8,964 nt of DNA from an uncultured Clostridium sp. (lineage in GTDB: Bacteria; Bacillota; Clostridia; Christensenellales; Pumilibacteraceae). Made by a program: the position numbers and the translations under genes. Numbering within the stretch: position 1 is the stretch's first letter; each line of letters starts with the position of its first letter. This document shows, in pieces, positions 1 to 5,970 of this stretch. The notes under the pieces are model-generated. The model had not been told where the DNA came from. It did no database searches and saw only the letters and a list, made by a program, of their open reading frames with translations. The stretch covers positions 1-8,964 of the forward strand of contig USKH01000037.1 of NCBI GenBank assembly GCA_900555125.1, written 5' to 3'.

Positions 1-74
1 AAAAAGCGTTTGACGAAAACGGCATAACAATACCGTTCGATCAGATGGACATTCACGTTAAAAACGACCGATAA
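1..74 (+). CDS. C-terminal end of an MscS-family mechanosensitive channel (partial)
   Basis: Only the last 23 codons are present, in the frame whose codons begin at base 3, ending at a TAA at 72-74. The peptide contains ENGITIPF followed by DQMDIHVK. This matches the usual end of the cytoplasmic domain of small-conductance mechanosensitive channels, where an 'aGIeIPFPQ.dVH' type strand closes the protein. MscS channels sit in the inner membrane and release solutes when the membrane is stretched by hypo-osmotic shock. The stop codon overlaps the AAGGAG ribosome binding site of the next gene, so the two are probably co-translated. The identification rests on a short conserved tail; the membrane helices and pore are outside the window. 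Confidence 0.6.
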   Translation, partial: KAFDENGITIPFDQMDIHVKNDR

Positions 75-86
75 GGAGAATTTCCC

Positions 87-596
87 ATGCAGGATCAGAT
101 ATGCAAGCAGACAGCAAAGATAGACATGACGGTAAACGACGACTCCGATTTTTTGTCGCCGTATGCGGAAACGGGCAAACCGGTTATATCCTCGGAAGTA
201 GCCGAATTTCTGGAAAACAGCGCAAACGCATTTCATCCGAAGGAAAAAATCACGCTTTCCGTTCACTCCGATTGCATTGACGACAACGAAAAAATCGTGT
301 ACGAAAAGGCTATCCGCAACTACTTCTCCCTTCAGCTGAACGAAATCGACAGGAGCATGCGCAGAAAAACCATAATAGCAACCTGGTTTTCCGTCGTGGG
401 AATACTGGCACTTGCCTTTATGTTTTTGATAAGCAGGCTTGGGATAAACGATTTGTGGACGGAATGCGTCGATATTTTTGCCTGGGTTTTTCTTTGGGAA
501 GCAGTGGATCAGTTTTTTATCGAACGCAGCGGCTTGATGCTAAGAAAAAAGCGACTTGACAATTTTATCGACATGAAAATTATTTTCGACAACTAA
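87..596 (+). CDS. Two-helix membrane protein of unknown function
   Basis: A 169-residue protein with a hydrophilic N-terminal half (about 1-93) and two predicted membrane segments, about 95-117 and 123-145, followed by a short basic tail. The second segment is unusual in carrying acidic and aromatic residues: FAWVFLWEAVDQFF at 131-144. The N-terminal half contains KPVISSEVAEFLENSA (31-46) and SDCIDDNEK (61-69), phrases I recall from uncharacterised clostridial proteins of similar length, but I cannot assign a function. The ATG at 87 is chosen because AAGGAG lies at 73-78 with 8 bases of spacing and overlaps the TAA of the MscS-like gene. This implies translational coupling and possibly a related membrane or osmotic role, which is inference. 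A hairpin terminator follows directly. Confidence 0.8.
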   Translation: MQDQICKQTAKIDMTVNDDSDFLSPYAETGKPVISSEVAEFLENSANAFHPKEKITLSVHSDCIDDNEKIVYEKAIRNYFSLQLNEIDRSMRRKTIIATWFSVVGILALAFMFLISRLGINDLWTECVDIFAWVFLWEAVDQFFIERSGLMLRKKRLDNFIDMKIIFDN

Positions 597-600
597 TTAC

Positions 601-650
601 AACCGGCGAACGGAAAAAATATACACCTCTTCCGCTCGCCGGTTTTGTCT
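601..650 (+). terminator. Rho-independent terminator of the plus-strand pair
   Basis: Arms 601-615 and 630-644 are inverted repeats of 15 bases with one mismatch (A-C on plus, G-U on minus), with a 14-base loop, followed by TTTTGTCT. It sits 5 bases after the stop of the 169-residue protein. It could also work weakly in the other direction. Confidence 0.85.
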
Positions 651-668
651 ATTATTAACCGATATACA

Positions 669-710
669 ATAAACGGAAGCCTGTAGTTATCTACCGGCTT
701 CCGTTTTATG
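669..710 (-). terminator. Terminator of the beta-helix protein gene (possibly bidirectional)
   Basis: Arms 671-681 and 696-706 are a perfect 11-bp inverted repeat. The inner bases extend the stem, with 683-686 pairing to 691-694 around a TTAT loop. On the minus strand the stem is followed by an A/T-rich stretch (TTTATTGTAT), and it lies about 25 bases beyond the stop of the large minus-strand gene. On the plus strand TTTTATGG follows, so it may also back up the terminator at 601-650. Confidence 0.7.
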
Positions 711-730
711 GTTTTGCATTTTTTGTTTAA

Positions 731-2707
731 TCAGTGAGTATAAACGGTTGCACCGTCGATATTTACGGTGATGGTATCGATAACACCTGCGCCGGCGTTT
801 CTCAGTCCGACAATCGTGTATCCTGCGATTCCGTTTTCGGCATATCCGGTTGCGGTACAATTATTGATGTTTACGATGTAAGTGTTAGTTCCACCGCTGC
901 TTTCGGTCGGGTTAATCATAATTGCAGACTTATCTGCCGTTCCGATTGCGGTAAATTTGCAGTTGTTGAACGTGCGTGTAAATGTCTGGTCTTTAAGAAC
1001 AGAATAGCACAGCACTGCTTTGCTGTTATCTCCGCTCTCGAATTCACAATCGGTGAAAGTAACGTTTTTAGCGCCATAAGTCCAAAGCGCATAATCGGTG
1101 CCACCGCTGAATTTGCATCCGATAAACTCTACGTCATTTGCATACAAAGTCTGTTTTCCGGTGATTACACAGTTTTTATATACAACTTTTGCAGTATGCT
1201 GCAGTCCCTGGAAATTTCCGCTGGTTTGCCCCTGAACAGTTACGCCTTCTAAAGAAATGGTAGAACCGTGAGCCGCGAAACCGGTTGTAAGATCGATAAC
1301 AGTATCTTTAGTTCCGATAATAGTAATGTCCTTATTGTCAACATTCTGGCTGGGAAGCGTGTAGGTACCCGCAACATTCAGTTTAACGGTAGCGGTCGTA
1401 TTTTCGGTGATTGTTTTAGTAAGATCTTCCTGCGTACCGACAACAGCGCTGGTGCCTTTAACTACGGTGTACCAGACGTCGCCGTTTGCCTGTTCTTCGG
1501 AAATTACGGAATATCCGTCTGCAACGTAAGAGGTGCCTGCACCTTCGGGATTTGCAGAGGGATCGAAGTTCACAAACGTACCGCCTTTAATGGTAATAGT
1601 TGCGTTGCCGTTTTGATAAGCAGCGTCAATGCAATTGACTACATATTTCGCATACTGTGGAACCTGTGCTTTGCAGGTCGGAGCCATATCGAAGAAACCG
1701 CCGTTGATTTCAAGGCTGCCTTTCTGAACCTGAACCGCAGTCATAGCGCCATAGTAGTTACCGCCGTTGATAACAACGCTTCCGCCGTTTACGTTAATGC
1801 CGTAAACCTGCTGGTCACCTGCTTCGCAGTTGATTCCGCCGTTACCGTTTAGTGTCAAATTTCCGCTCATAACAGCAATAAGAAGCGGCGACGCCTTTCC
1901 GAAATCGGTTGTTTCGTCGTACTTAACGCTAATTGTTTTTCCATTAAGGTCAATCGTCGTATCGTTTGAAACAGTTGTCTGAGGAACAAGCGTAGATACC
2001 GTCGTATCTTCGACTACGGGATCAATTGCCACGTCTTTTTCCATGAAGACTTTTCCGCCGTACTGCATTGCTTCTTTAAGTCCTGCGGCGGTGGCGGGAT
2101 AATGCTCGTCGTTGCTGACTGCCGCATTGCCCTGAACAGCTTCTGCCAGCAAAGAAATCGTGCAGGATTTGTCCTGAACGGTGCTTGCCGCGGGAAGTGC
2201 GATTTCACATGCGAGTGTTTGGTTTCCCTCTCCGGGTGCGAGCTCTTCCCAAATGGTTACATAACGACCGGTATAATCGCCTATCTTTATATTAAGCTGG
2301 TTTGCAAGACCTGTGTCGTCGGCGATAGAAATGCGCATTCTGTATTTAACGGTTACATTGCTGTTGTTGGCAATATTGACGTTAAATGTTACTCTGTCGC
2401 CGGGGGTAAGTTTGTCGAGAGTGAGAGCGTTTCCCGTAAGTCCGGCTGTACCGCCGTTTATAAACGTTCCTTCCTCCGTTCTGTCGACTTCGGTGCCGGT
2501 AAGCGTTGCTAAGTCGATATTGTCCAACGAATAAAGTCTAAGATTGTCGACAGTCGCCGTAACGTTAACTTTACCGCTGGTAACCGCAATATTGACTTTG
2601 GTTTCGCTTGTAAAGATTGCAAACGTTGCGCCCGCTATAAGGCTTGCGCAAAGTGCAATGCTAAGTACCGCGCCAAGAAAAGTCTTGCTTTTAAATAACT
2701 TTTTCAT
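731..2707 (-). CDS. Secreted surface protein: TasA-like N-terminal domain plus right-handed beta-helix
   Basis: A 658-residue secreted protein. Residues 1-30 form a signal peptide of the SipW-processed kind: a lysine-rich start, a hydrophobic core and GATFAIFTSET around 26-36, like the TasA/camelysin group. Residues about 36-192 resemble a TasA-like beta-sandwich, with the family phrase LTPGDRVTFNVNIANNS (100-116). A short linker leads to two parallel beta-helix regions. The first (about 220-416) has repeated N-G-G turns: VNGGSVVINGG, EINGGFF, IKGGTFVNFDPS. The second (about 430-658) has rungs such as KNVTFTDCEF and IVNINNCTATGY. Similar beta-helix blocks are common in clostridial and Bacteroidota surface proteins. 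No catalytic residues can be assigned, so adhesion or a matrix role is only inference. No signal peptidase or anchoring gene lies nearby and there is no LPXTG motif. The start is supported by AAAGGGAG at 2721-2728 and a promoter upstream. Confidence 0.85.
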   Translation of the reverse strand: MKKLFKSKTFLGAVLSIALCASLIAGATFAIFTSETKVNIAVTSGKVNVTATVDNLRLYSLDNIDLATLTGTEVDRTEEGTFINGGTAGLTGNALTLDKLTPGDRVTFNVNIANNSNVTVKYRMRISIADDTGLANQLNIKIGDYTGRYVTIWEELAPGEGNQTLACEIALPAASTVQDKSCTISLLAEAVQGNAAVSNDEHYPATAAGLKEAMQYGGKVFMEKDVAIDPVVEDTTVSTLVPQTTVSNDTTIDLNGKTISVKYDETTDFGKASPLLIAVMSGNLTLNGNGGINCEAGDQQVYGINVNGGSVVINGGNYYGAMTAVQVQKGSLEINGGFFDMAPTCKAQVPQYAKYVVNCIDAAYQNGNATITIKGGTFVNFDPSANPEGAGTSYVADGYSVISEEQANGDVWYTVVKGTSAVVGTQEDLTKTITENTTATVKLNVAGTYTLPSQNVDNKDITIIGTKDTVIDLTTGFAAHGSTISLEGVTVQGQTSGNFQGLQHTAKVVYKNCVITGKQTLYANDVEFIGCKFSGGTDYALWTYGAKNVTFTDCEFESGDNSKAVLCYSVLKDQTFTRTFNNCKFTAIGTADKSAIMINPTESSGGTNTYIVNINNCTATGYAENGIAGYTIVGLRNAGAGVIDTITVNIDGATVYTH

Positions 2708-2720
2708 TGCTTTTTTACTA

Positions 2721-2728
2721 CTCCCTTT
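2721..2728 (-). promoter_or_regulatory. Ribosome binding site of the beta-helix protein
   Basis: AAAGGGAG on the minus strand, 13 bases upstream of the ATG at 2707. The spacing is longer than usual. No other in-frame start lies closer and the signal peptide begins properly at this ATG. Confidence 0.6.
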
Positions 2729-2810
2729 TATTTTTTTCGGAACTTGTCAACCGGGTGATATCGGATATTTGTCCGTTTGTTTTTTCTCCGAACGATAAGT
2801 TCCTTATATA

Positions 2811-2840
2811 ATTGTAGCACACGACTTGGCTCTTTGTCAA
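2811..2840 (-). promoter_or_regulatory. Sigma-A type promoter of the beta-helix protein gene
   Basis: On the minus strand a perfect -35 TTGACA (2835-2840) and -10 TACAAT (2811-2816) are 18 bases apart. A TGC just before the -10 gives an extended -10 element. Transcription would start near 2804, leaving a leader of about 97 bases before the ATG. The leader contains a 7-bp inverted repeat (2739-2745 with 2797-2803). Confidence 0.85.
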
Positions 2841-3088
2841 TAAAATAACGGTATTTTTCAAAAAAATATCGGAAAATTTTATTTTTTACGGACTTTGTGA
2901 CAGATATTGACTTTATACTTATGCCAACACAATATAGGATAGTCGGATAATGACACAAACCGATATTTTTAACGGCGAAATGTTAAAAAACCCTCCGTTA
3001 TTTTTCGTAGGGCGAGGCTTGCTCCCGCCGCCTTTTTTATTCGGACAGCCGAGTACCTTCGATTATAAAAAATGTTTTGTATATAAAG
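2841..3088. other. Intergenic stretch without a gene
   Basis: This A/T-rich gap lies between the beta-helix promoter and the tRNA terminator. I see no credible coding region on either strand. The only structured part is a G/C-rich imperfect hairpin at 3010-3029 followed by a T-run. Confidence 0.6.
3010..3038 (+). repeat. Degenerate G/C-rich hairpin element
   Basis: GGGCGAGGCTTGCTCCCGCC at 3010-3029 folds imperfectly: GGCG with CGCC at the base and GC-TT-GC at the tip. It stands out in an A/T-rich gap. It resembles the GGGGCGAGGCTTGCCTCGCC-type dispersed hairpins I recall from gut Clostridia, but with decayed pairing. A CCTTTTTT run follows on the plus strand, so it may act as a weak plus-strand terminator. 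Only one copy is in the window, so repeat status rests on memory. Confidence 0.35.
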
Positions 3089-3119
3089 AAAAAAAGAGAA
3101 CAGCTTTTGCTCTCTTTTT
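3089..3119 (-). terminator. Terminator of the tRNA operon
   Basis: On the minus strand, directly after the tRNA-Ile CCA end, arms of about 11-14 bases (3109-3119 with 3091-3104) pair across a short A-rich loop. The stem carries GAGAGC paired with GCTGTTCTC and runs into a T-tract of at least seven bases at 3089-3095. It is well placed to end the tRNA-Ala/tRNA-Ile transcript. Confidence 0.8.
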
Positions 3120-3195
3120 GGTTGGATTGAGTGGACTCGAACCACCGACCCCCACCTTATCAGGGTGGTGCTCTAACCGGCTGAGCTACAATCCA
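3119..3195 (-). tRNA. tRNA-Ile (anticodon GAT)
   Basis: A 74-base cloverleaf plus encoded CCA (77 total). The acceptor arm TGGATTG pairs fully with CAATCCA, A is the discriminator and CCA follows at 3121-3119. The D arm is GCTC/GAGC with a 9-base loop. The anticodon arm is CCACC/GGTGG with loop CTGATAA, giving anticodon GAT with normal U33. The T arm is GGTGG/CCACT with loop TTCGAGT. The first pair is U1-A72, less common than G1-C72. It reads AUC/AUU codons. It lies 27 bases downstream of tRNA-Ala and shares its promoter. The pair is not inside an rRNA operon here, and the order Ala-Ile is opposite to the usual 16S-23S spacer order. Confidence 0.97.
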
Positions 3196-3222
3196 TTAAG
3201 CTGTTCGTCGTTTGGAAAAGTG

Positions 3223-3298
3223 TGGTGGAGGCAAGCGGGTTCGAACCGCTGACCCCCTGCTTGCAGGGCAGGTGCTCTACCAGCTGAGCTATGCCCCC
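3223..3298 (-). tRNA. tRNA-Ala (anticodon TGC) with C at position 33
   Basis: A 73-base cloverleaf plus encoded CCA (76 total). The acceptor arm GGGGGCA/TGCCTCC contains the G3-U70 wobble that is the main identity element for alanyl-tRNA synthetase. The D arm is GCTC/GAGC with loop AGCTGGTA. The anticodon arm is CCTGC/GCAGG and the T arm AGCGG/CCGCT with loop TTCGAAC. The anticodon loop reads CCTGCAA, so the anticodon is TGC but position 33, preceding it, is C instead of the nearly invariant U. All stems are intact, which argues against a pseudogene. It decodes GCN codons, chiefly GCA. It is the first gene after a strong promoter. Confidence 0.95.
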
Positions 3299-3323
3299 AC
3301 GCCTTGCAACAAACAGCTTACAT

Positions 3324-3352
3324 ATAATAACAAATTTCAAAAAAAATGTCAA
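3324..3352 (-). promoter_or_regulatory. Promoter of the tRNA-Ala/tRNA-Ile operon
   Basis: On the minus strand a perfect -35 TTGACA (3347-3352) and -10 TATTAT (3324-3329) are 17 bases apart, about 25 bases before the tRNA-Ala 5' end. Upstream lie long A and T tracts, including the palindrome at 3371-3387, consistent with an UP-type element for a strongly expressed stable RNA. That role is inferred. Confidence 0.85.
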
Positions 3353-3388
3353 CGATTTTTGTGCAATTTTTCAAAAAAATTTTTTGAT

Positions 3389-3427
3389 TTTTTGCGGCAA
3401 GTCGAAAAATTACTGTTTTTGCGGCAA
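3389..3427. repeat. Short direct repeat between ispDF and the tRNA promoter
   Basis: TTTTTGCGGCAA occurs at 3389-3400 and again at 3416-3427, 27 bases apart, in a very A/T-rich gap. It shows no convincing hairpin terminator for ispDF. Its function is unknown. Confidence 0.5.
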
Positions 3428-3448
3428 AAATTATGACTTTTTACGTTT

Positions 3449-4561
3449 TTATTGACTTTTTTTGCGCATAAGAACGGTTGCGGAAGCCGCCATTCCTCTG
3501 CCTTCGCCTACAATTCCCAATTTTTCGGTGGTGGTTGCGGAAATATTAACGGCGTCGAAACCTATTTTAAGTTTATCGGCGATTTTTGCGCGCATCACGG
3601 GAATAACTTCGGCAAGGCGCGGTTTTTCAGCCATCACAACCGCGGACAAATTAAGTATTTCGTAGTCGGCTGTCTTTTCACGCACGCGGTCAAGAAGCAT
3701 CATGCTGCTTATTCCGTCCAGCGAACTGTCGTTTACCGGAAACAACACACCTATATCCGGAAGCCCCGCCGCAGACAAAACGGCGTCCATAACGGCATGG
3801 ACCAGAACGTCGGCGTCACTGTGCCCGGACAAGCCTTTTTCAAACGGAATTTTGACTCCGCCCAAAATAAGCTCGCGCCCCGGAGTAAGCTCGTGTACGT
3901 CGTAACCCGTTCCGATACGGAGATTGTCGGACGGCAGAAAATCGTCTGCGTAAGTCAGTTTTTTATTGCAGGTTTCTCCGTCGACGATATGTATTTTTCT
4001 GCCCGAACGCTCCCATACTTCGCTGTCGTCGGCATAGTCGCCGGGTACGCACTCGTACGCCTTTTTCAGCTGAGCGGTGTCGAAGCCCTGCGGAGTCTGC
4101 ACAAAAAGAACGCCTTTACGGTCAAGCGTTTTTACTTTATCTCCCTCTTTTTGCTTTAACGCAACGTCGGCAGGCGTGCACGGAACTGCGCAGCCGTACA
4201 CCGCAGCGTTTTCGATTACGTTTTCGATGAGTTTTTTACTTACAAACGGACGGGCTCCGTCATGAACCAGCGTTATCTTGCAGTCGCACAATAAAAGCGC
4301 GCGCCTTACCGTTTCGCTTCTGCTATTCCCGCCTTCGGTTATAACGACATTGGGCATATCTTTGAATTCTTCCGAGAGAACTTCCTTTTCGCCGGGCGCG
4401 CAAGCAACAATTATTTTTTTTACAAAGCCAAACTTTTCCGCCGTTTTACGGACTATCGAGCATCCGCCGTCCCGCCAGAGAGTTTTGTTGTAGCCGAGCG
4501 CCGCACGCTCTCCTTTTCCCGCCGCCGCGATGATAACGCACACGTCATTCGACGATTTCAT
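3449..4561 (-). CDS. ispDF: Bifunctional IspD-IspF of the MEP isoprenoid pathway
   Basis: A 370-residue fusion. Residues about 5-213 are 2-C-methyl-D-erythritol 4-phosphate cytidylyltransferase (IspD), which joins CTP and MEP to give CDP-ME. It shows the nucleotide-binding loop IIAAAGKGERA (10-20), K26, RSETVRRAL (81-89), LVHDGARPFVS (98-108) and TPQGFD (156-161). The loop has GYNK where many IspDs have PKQ. Residues about 214-370 are 2-C-methyl-D-erythritol 2,4-cyclodiphosphate synthase (IspF), with GYDVHEL giving metal ligands D221 and H223, GHSDADVLVHAVMDA giving H255, and SATTTEKLG near the C terminus. IspE, which acts between them, is not in the window. The ATG at 4561 follows GAGGAGG (4574-4580) and lies inside the end of rqcP by 17 bases, so translation is probably coupled. 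Confidence 0.97.
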   Translation of the reverse strand: MKSSNDVCVIIAAAGKGERAALGYNKTLWRDGGCSIVRKTAEKFGFVKKIIVACAPGEKEVLSEEFKDMPNVVITEGGNSRSETVRRALLLCDCKITLVHDGARPFVSKKLIENVIENAAVYGCAVPCTPADVALKQKEGDKVKTLDRKGVLFVQTPQGFDTAQLKKAYECVPGDYADDSEVWERSGRKIHIVDGETCNKKLTYADDFLPSDNLRIGTGYDVHELTPGRELILGGVKIPFEKGLSGHSDADVLVHAVMDAVLSAAGLPDIGVLFPVNDSSLDGISSMMLLDRVREKTADYEILNLSAVVMAEKPRLAEVIPVMRAKIADKLKIGFDAVNISATTTEKLGIVGEGRGMAASATVLMRKKSQ

Positions 4562-4787
4562 ACAAGCACGATGCCTCCTCTTTTTTCGCCTTCTCGTTCA
4601 GATCGAGCACGCGGAATTTCAGCGAGCCGGAAGCAAATTCGATTTCCACGACGTCGCCCACTTTAAGCTTGTGACCGGGTTTACCCGGTCTGCCGTTTAC
4701 CGATACTTTTCCCATGTCGCATGCGTCCTGAGCCAATGTGCGACGCTTTAATATTCGCGAAACTTTTAAAAACTTATCCAATCTCAT
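4545..4787 (-). CDS. rqcP: S4-domain RNA-binding protein RqcP
   Basis: An 80-residue protein with an S4 RNA-binding fold across about 1-60: MRLDKFLKVSRILKRRTLA at the start, GKVSVNG (26-32) and LKVGDVVEI (41-49). The start and the tail with KKEEAS (68-73) closely match the RqcP/YabO family of Bacillota. From family knowledge, RqcP binds stalled 50S subunits carrying peptidyl-tRNA and works with RqcH to add alanine tails that mark the nascent chain for degradation. The family is also related to heat-shock protein Hsp15. The gene overlaps ispDF by 17 bases and lies 62 bases after sufB. The ribosome binding site is weak (only GGAT, about 9 bases upstream), so it may depend on readthrough from sufB or on the possible promoter at 4799-4826. 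Confidence 0.9.
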   Translation of the reverse strand: MRLDKFLKVSRILKRRTLAQDACDMGKVSVNGRPGKPGHKLKVGDVVEIEFASGSLKFRVLDLNEKAKKEEASCLYEIVE

Positions 4788-4798
4788 AAATAATATCC

Positions 4799-4826
4799 GT
4801 TATATAAATTGCAACGAAAACGCCAA
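4799..4826 (-). promoter_or_regulatory. Possible promoter of rqcP-ispDF
   Basis: On the minus strand TTGGCG (4821-4826) and TATAAC (4799-4804) are 16 bases apart. The start site would lie only about 10 bases before the rqcP ATG, giving a nearly leaderless mRNA. The -35 is imperfect and no terminator separates sufB from rqcP, so readthrough is an equal possibility. Confidence 0.35.
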
Positions 4827-4849
4827 TCTCTCACCGCAAATAATCCATA

Positions 4850-5767
4850 TCAGCGCAAAAATCCGCTTACTATTTCCTCTTCAGCCTGTTTTTCGGTAAG
4901 TCCCAGCGTCATCAGCTTTATAAGCTGTTCGCCGGCTATCTTTCCTATTGCAGCTTCGTGAATAAGACTTGCCTCGACGTTGTTGGCTTCCAGTTCCGGA
5001 ATAGCCGCAACCGAGCCTTCGTCCATGATTATCGCGTCGCACTCGGTGTGACCGTTGCACTTGTTGTTGCCGCGCACGTTACTGCGGAAAATCTGATGCG
5101 ATTTGTTTTTCGCAACCGAACGGGAAACGACGTTTGCCGCGCTGTCCGTGCCGTCGAGATCGACTGTAAAGTCGGTTTCGGCGCGTTGAACGCCGTGCGT
5201 CATGATTTTTTCGTGAATTACAAGTTTTGCTTTGTCGCCCAGTCTGGCTTTGGTGGTGCGGACGGTGCTGTCCACGCCTTTGATCTGCGTGGTTTCCATT
5301 TCCATGAATGCGCCCTCTTCGAGATATACTACTGTTTCGGGGTTAAGCACGCGCTTGCCCATGCCGTCGCCCTCGCCGTAATGCTTTTCGATGTACTTTA
5401 CGCGCGCGTTTTTGCCGACGTAAAACGTATGGATGCCGTCGTGCTGCATGTCCTCGCTGCCTCCGCAGTGTATTCCGCAGCCCGCGACTATAACTACATC
5501 CGCACCCTCGCCCACAAAAAAGTCGTTGTACACGTTGTCCTTCATGCCGTTTTTGTCCAGTATTACCGGAATATGCACGCTTTCGTTTTTAGTGCCGGGC
5601 TTTATTTTAATATCTATGCCGGGCTTATCGGTTTTGGTGCTTATTTCTATGTTGGCGGTGCAATTTCTTCCGGCAAGTTGTCCGTTTGCACGAATATTGT
5701 ACGCGCCCTCCGGTATTCCGTGAAGGTCGGCTATTTCCGCCAGTAAATTTTCCTGAATTTTATCCAT
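4850..5767 (-). CDS. sufB: SufB/SufD-family Fe-S scaffold (SmsB-like)
   Basis: A 305-residue member of the SufBD family, much shorter than the roughly 470-residue classical SufB. The body is the repetitive beta-helix core of the family, including VVIVAGCGIHCGG (91-103). The C-terminal helical part has the family pattern HTECD (240-244), IPELEA (256-261), HEAAIGKIAGEQL (270-282) and GF near the end. Cysteines C97, C101, C237 and C243 and E242, H270 and E271 are candidate cluster or metal ligands. With SufC as its ATPase partner it builds Fe-S clusters in the cytoplasm. A lone short SufBD protein next to SufC fits the minimal SmsCB arrangement, with no SufS, SufU or second SufBD paralogue visible. 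The start follows GGAG (5774-5777) with six bases of spacing. A 190-base repeat-filled gap separates it from sufC. Confidence 0.93.
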   Translation of the reverse strand: MDKIQENLLAEIADLHGIPEGAYNIRANGQLAGRNCTANIEISTKTDKPGIDIKIKPGTKNESVHIPVILDKNGMKDNVYNDFFVGEGADVVIVAGCGIHCGGSEDMQHDGIHTFYVGKNARVKYIEKHYGEGDGMGKRVLNPETVVYLEEGAFMEMETTQIKGVDSTVRTTKARLGDKAKLVIHEKIMTHGVQRAETDFTVDLDGTDSAANVVSRSVAKNKSHQIFRSNVRGNNKCNGHTECDAIIMDEGSVAAIPELEANNVEASLIHEAAIGKIAGEQLIKLMTLGLTEKQAEEEIVSGFLR

Positions 5768-5808
5768 TTTTATCTCCGATATGTTTTAAAAGAAGTTAAG
5801 AATATGCC

Positions 5809-5970
5809 GCACGCAGCCTTAGAGAGCGGTGCCATTAGTTGCCGGGCGAGGTGACGAAGAGTGCCTCTATATAAGGCAGCCGGCGACGGCGTTCGGCGTG
5901 AACGTACTTGTTGTACGTGACCGACGAACGACAAGCACGCAGCCTTAGAGAGTGGTGCTATTCGTTGCCG
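5809..5970. repeat. Paired direct repeat (R1) in the sufC-sufB gap
   Basis: A 36-base unit occurs at 5809-5844 and 5935-5970 with 33 identities, spaced 126 bases start to start. The space between holds a short perfect stem (5862-5866 with 5874-5878) and a longer imperfect hairpin at about 5891-5929, whose arms match at 13 of 17 positions around a TTGTT loop. The second unit encodes the final residues and stop of sufC. In that frame the minus-strand codons read Gly-Asn-Glu-stop; the first unit would read Gly-Asn-stop. The sequence resembles dispersed intergenic repeats I recall from gut Clostridia. It has no transposase, so its mobility is unknown. Confidence 0.8.

Noticed and set aside
734..2534. 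Several plus-strand frames opposite the beta-helix gene
   Set aside because: The minus-strand product has a signal peptide, repeats, promoter and terminator; the opposite frames have none of these.
2912..2941. Plus-strand TTGACT with an A/T-rich -10-like stretch
   Set aside because: The -10 is a poor match and no plus-strand gene follows.
2728..2958. Minus-strand frame of 76 codons over the beta-helix promoter
   Set aside because: It overlaps the promoter and leader, is low-complexity and basic, and has no ribosome binding site.
2950..3436. Plus-strand frames crossing the tRNA genes
   Set aside because: They are the antisense of two confident tRNAs and cannot be conserved proteins.
4958..5746. 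Plus-strand open frame (262 codons) opposite sufB
   Set aside because: It is a shadow of the SufB-family gene, with a cysteine- and histidine-rich product lacking any domain pattern.
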